NCBI GenBank assembly: GCA_943735955.1 | Contig: OX030956.1 | Location: forward strand, 15,434,695-15,498,694 | Length of the DNA stretch: 64,000 nucleotides | Direction: 5' to 3' | From: Piscicola geometra | Lineage: Eukaryota; Annelida; Clitellata; Hirudinida; Piscicolidae | Shown here: one piece after another, positions 35,201-41,200 of the stretch | Layout of the letters: each line of letters starts with the position of its first letter | Numbering within the stretch: the stretch's first letter is position 1 | Program-made: the position numbers and the translations under genes | Notes under the pieces: model-generated | What the model was told of the DNA's origin: nothing | Database searches by the model: none | The model's input: only the letters and a program-made list of their open reading frames with translations

Positions 35201-38200
35201 TGCAAAGAAACTACATAAAATTCGTAAAGAAAGATCATAGTTCTGAAGACAGATTAAATGTTACTACTCAGAACAATTATTACAAATAAGTCTTTGATGA
35301 TCCTTGCAGACGAACATTCCACATGAACAACATACGTTTTATCAACCTTTCGGGACATTTTTTGCATTTATCATGTATTCCCATTATAATAATGCCTATT
35401 TATAATGCGTCAAGGCACGCAACTGAGGCGCCACTCACACGACATAAGTCGTGAAACACCGCATCATATACACTAGGTAGCTCACGGTTGGCTGAACCGG
35501 GATTCGCTCTGGCGACCTTTAAGTTGCAGGTCCAACGACTTTACCATCTAAGGCAACCCGCTCGCCATTGATGCATCGGCGTTCACATCATTACTTTCAG
35601 ACAGAATTTTCTCATTTGTGCTGTCTGCTTCATCTTGTCTTTCATACTCAGTATCAGTATTCTATTGTTCGAATCAAAATCGTTCATAACTGCTGGCCGA
35701 TTCAATAATATTGTCATCATCTTTTATGATTCTATCCAACACTTCTCTTGTACTGTATAATCGCTTAGCCATCTTCACACCAAATTGGAAAACGCTGATG
35801 GATACTTCAAAAAAAGTAAAAGAAACCTAAACTCCAGACAGATGTGCGTACATTTAAATTATTTGAAATTAAATGCAAAAAATAAACGTTTTACTTCTAT
35901 ATAGCAGATGATAAACATTTTATTTCAAGGAACATAGTTGGCCAAGTGTACCCCATTGACATTATTTGCTTTCATTTAATCACTAATTAGTCAAATTACG
36001 TTTATAATTACACATGAGAGTTTTAATTTTTTCTTTGATACATTTAAAATTTTTGGTTTTTTGTGGCTGCTTGTTTCATTGCCCCACCTATTTTTTCACA
36101 TGTGGGGTGCACCTGTACCCTGCATGTCTCTCCAAGGGTTAATTCGATAATTTAGTTTATAAAAATATTGTTAGAAATATTTTTTATTGTACCACAGAAA
36201 TAATACATATAATTTTAAGAAAAATTATAATCATAATTTAAAAAAAAATAATAATGCCTAAACTAAATACAACTAAAAATCTAGAATGCAGCACAACAAT
36301 TTCATTCGCGAACATCCTTAACTAGAGAAAAATTAAATTAAATTCAATTCAAATATTTTATTAAGAAGCACTGTTTATCATAGATTTTATATTCTATTTT
36401 TGAGACAATGTTTCAGTCGAAAGTTTGTGCAAGTTTATGTCGTGTGACACTCCCTCTATAGGGAGCCTAAACCGAGCCGAGGGAAATAGGCGCCTCTGCA
36501 AGCCTGGTTTCTACATTAATGACAGTCATCGTATAAAACTGAAAACCTTAACTTATTAATGTTTTGGCTAACGTCAATTTATAATTGTAAGGTTGACAAA
36601 TGAATTTTCTTTTTAATGAATATAATTTTAATAATATAAAAACTAAATAACAATTTTAAAAGCGATAACTAGTTTTACACTATGTTATCCACTATGTTTG
36701 GGCTACAGCATATTTTAAAGGGCTCAATCCTTGGTCCCTTACTTTTTATTCTCTATACCTCGGAACTACCAAATATTATTTCTTCATCTTCTTTAAACAG
36801 TCAAATTTTTTCTGACGACTCCTATATTTATACATCTTTCACTGACTCTTCTTTTGACCTTACTGTTAATAAAATAACTCTCTGTCATTAATCTATAATC
36901 TCTTGGGCTTCATCTATTTTTCTCAAACTTAATCCGGACAAATTTGAACTCATTTCAATAAAAAATCAAAGTCTTTACTATCTCTTCCTTCTTTAGTTTT
37001 GCCTCCCCCCTCTTCACTCTCTCTAAACCCTTCATCTTCCATTCGTAGCCTTGGTTTTATTTTCGATTCTAACTTGTCTTTAGCTCCTCAAATTCTATCT
37101 GTCTCTAAATCTTGTTACTTCCACATTCGTCGTATTAAACAGCTTCTTCCTTTTCTCGACGATCCTACTTTGCAACTTCTTGTATCTTAGCTAGTTCTCT
37201 CCAGGATTGATTATTGCAACTCTCTTTACTATGGTCTCCCTGATACTACATTAGCTCCTCTAAATAAAGCCTTTAATTGTGCTGCTCGTCTTGTTGCTAG
37301 TGCTCTTATGTTTTCTCACATTTCTCCTTATCTTCGTTTGTTACTTTGGTTACCTTTGAGATCTAGATTGAATTTTAAAATATGCTTTAATATGTTTAAA
37401 ATTCATAACCGTAATGCTCCAATTTATCTTTAAAATCTAATTAAACAACCCTCTAAATCTACCTTTAAGCGTTCTTTTCGTTTTCCAGTTAAACACTCTT
37501 GCTAAACGTTCTTTTTCTGAATTGCAGTCGATTGACCCCTTAACCCATTCACCCCATAACCGATTCACCCCTTAACCGATTCACCCCATAACCGATTCAC
37601 CCTTCAACCGATTCACCTCTTATAAAAGTTAAAAACGGACTTATTTTAAAATAAAAATTATAATATAAAAAATAAAATTTTAAATATAAAATAACATTTA
37701 AATATATAATAAAATTTTAAGTATGAAATAAAATTTTAAATATAAAATAAAATTTCAAATATAAAATAAAATTTTAAATATAAAATAAAATTTTAAATAT
37801 AAAATAAAATTTTAAATATAAAATAAAATTTTAATTATAAAATAAAATTTTAAATATGAAATAAAATTTTAAATATAAAATGAAATTTTAAATATAAAAT
37901 AAAATTTTAACCCTATACTGCATAGTGATGCCAATTGTCATCACTACTTCTATGCTTTTTCATGAAGTTCAAAATGCCAAAATAAATCATTTGATAATTT
38001 TTTTAGATAGTAAACGCCCTAGAGCGTTTAATTTTAATATTTTTTTATCATCTATGTTTATATTTCTCATCTATGCACTTCCGGAAATCGAGCTTATATC
38101 AACTACTTTAGCGCTGTTTCACAAGTTTTTATTTAACATCTGAGTAGTAAAAAATTTTTTTTTAGATTATCGTATCATTTGTCTTGATAAATAAATTTAT

Positions 38201-41200
38201 TTCATAGTGTTAGGACAAACAGTTCGTTCATGATTGAAACATAAACATGCGATGCCAAATGGCATCACCATGCAGCTCTCGGGGCTTTATTTCTAATATA
38301 TAAATCAGTGAAAACAACTTAATCATTTTGAGTTTTTGGATTTTTTAGATTTTAAACATGAATTTTCAATCATTTCAAGGAAAAAAAGGATCGAGGACTA
38401 AAACAATTGCAAGAACAATTTCTATTGAATGCGATGACAGTTAGCTGTCTGATGACAATGAGAGGAATGAAGACTACAAGCCTCCTATAAACAATGATGA
38501 AAGTTCTGAAGAAAGCAGTGACGTTGAAGACATACCTTTAACTAGCACACAAATGAAAGCTAAAACAAAACGAAAACTGTTGTGGAAAACTACAAAAAAT
38601 GAAACAGACAGAAGAATACCATTTTCAGAAGATGAGAGTCTAGATTCTCACATCCTGGACTTGAAATCTCCTACTCATTTTTTTGAATTATTTTTTTCAA
38701 CTACACTAAAAGAACATATAGTTGAGCAGAGTAATCTTTACTCTGCTCAAACTCGTTCTGAAAAACCACTGCAGCTAACTGTTCCGGAACTAGAAAAGTT
38801 TTGGCCATATCCATGTGGATGTCCTTGGTAGTCTTACCAAGTACCAGAAGATACTGGAATGGCGAAATCGCAGAAGGTAAACAATAAGACGGAAACTTGT
38901 TTCAACTAGATGATATAAATAATTACTATACATTTATTTTTTGCTTTCTTTCTATTGTAGGTTTATGTAAAGCAAGCAAAGGCATAAGCAAAAAGAGATC
39001 TGCAGGTCGGCCAAGCTTGGAGAGTCAAATTCAAATCACGAAGAAGGGACGACAAGGACAGTATTTGCCTATTGCTGAGGTTCGCACAGATGAAACAAGC
39101 CATTGGCCAACTTGGGCTACTGAAAGACTTTGCTGTCGTTTACCTGATTGCAATGGTCAATCCCGCGTTCGATGTGAAAAATGCCAAATATGTTTATGCT
39201 TTACGAAGGAGAAAAACTGTTTCAAACGTTTTGACACTGAATAACAACAATTTTTAACAATAATATTGTTTAACAACTTTAAAAAAATGTTTTGTTGTAC
39301 AAGTTAAACAATATATATAAATAGATAAAAAATGTGTTCGATTCACTGGGAAGTGCATGGTGATGCCAATTGGCATCATATATGTTTTGGCTCATTTTCA
39401 AACTTTATTGGGAAAAAAATTGTATATAAATAATTTTCCGTGGTTTTGTAACCTAACACCAATATGAAAAAAGTTTATTACTTGTAATTCCTAAAAAAAA
39501 AATTTAATTCATGCAGTAGAGGGTTAAATATAAAATAAAATTTTAAATATAAAATAAAATGTTGAATATAAAATAAAATTTTAAATATAAAATAAAATGT
39601 TGAATATAAAATAAAATTTTAAATATAAAATAAAATGTTAAATATAAAATAAAATTTTAAACATAAAATAAAATTTTAAATATAAAATAAAATTTTAAAT
39701 ATAAAATAAAATTTTAAATATAAAATAAAATTTTAAATAGAAAATAAATTTTAAATATAAAATAAAATTTTAAATATAAAATAAAATGTTTAATATAAAA
39801 TAAAACTTTAAATATAAAATAAAATTTTAAATATAAAATAAAATTTTAAATATAAAATAAAATTTTAAATATAAAATAAAATTTGAAATATAAAATAAAA
39901 TTTGAAATATAAAATAAAATTTGAAATATAAAATAAAATTTTAAATATAAAATAAATTTTAAATATAAAATAAATTTTAAATATAAAATAAATTTTAAAT
40001 ATAAAATAAATTTTAAATATAAAATAAATTTTAAATATAAAATCAAATTTTAAATATAAAATTAAATTTCAAATAAAAAAATTAAATTGTAAATACAAAA
40101 TTAAATTTTAAATATAAAATAACATTTTAAATATAAAATAAAATGTTTAATATAAAATAAAATGTTTAATATAAAATAAAATGTTTAATATAAAATAAAA
40201 TGTTTAATATAAAATAAAATGTTTAATATAAAATAAAATGTTTAATATAAAATAAAACTTTAAATATAAAATAAAATGTTTAATATAAAATAAAACTTTA
40301 AATATAAAATAAAATTTTAAATATAAAATGAAATTGTATCAATAAAATAAAATTTTAAATATAAAATGAAATTGTATCAATAAAATAAAATTTTAAATAG
40401 AAATAAAATGTTAAATATAAAATAAAATTTTTAATAGAAATAAAATGTTAAATATAAAATAAAATTTTTAATAGAAATAAAATGTTAAATATAAAATAAA
40501 ATGTTAAATATAAAATAAAATTTTAAATATAAAATAATTTATTACATTAAAAATAATTTATTAAAACAAATTAATTTATTAAAACAAAATAATTTATTAA
40601 AACAAAATAATTTATTAAAACAAAATAATTTATTAAAACAAAATAATTTATTAAAACAAAATAATTTATTAAAACAAAATAATTTATTAAAACAAAATAA
40701 TTTATTAAAACAAAATAATTTATTAAAACAAAATAATTTATTAAAACAAAATAATTTATTAAAACAAAATAATTTATTAAAACAAAATAATTTATTAAAA
40801 CAAAATAATTTATTAAAACAAAATAATTTATTAAAACAAAATAATTTATTAAAACAAAATAATTTATTACATTTAAAATACTTTATTAAAACAAAATAAA
40901 ATATTTAAAAAAAATTATGTAACAAAAATTAAATTACTAAATACAAGGCACTCTTTCCAACCAATTTATTTTAGGTTTGTATTTTATGACAGTCTTTGGA
41001 CAAAATGAACCTTGAGGAATGATTTTTTTAAAGTTAATTGACCTTTTTTAGCATGTAAAAGAGAAGCATACATTGGTAGTTTTTAACATGGGGCAGATCA
41101 TGCAGTTGATTAGGAAGTGAGGAATAAACAGACGATTTTAAAAGGACATATAAAAACGGTGCTTTTTTCTCTTTCCTATCTCTTTTCTTTGCCCTCAGTT

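Larger units (their letters stand above)
34494..36506. mobile_element. CAGGCTTG-type hAT-like non-autonomous element, copy 3
   Basis: Ends CAGGCTTGTAGAGCCGAGCC and, inverted, CAGGCTTGCAGAGGCG. Flanks GTTACTAC (34486-34493) and GTTTCTAC (36507-36514) agree in 7 of 8 bases, a hAT-type target duplication. A piggyBac remnant (35050-36138) is nested inside. Confidence 0.75.

Noticed and set aside
39846..40046. Minus-strand frame of repeated ILYLKF
   Set aside because: Arises from the 18-19-bp AT array of the foldback element.
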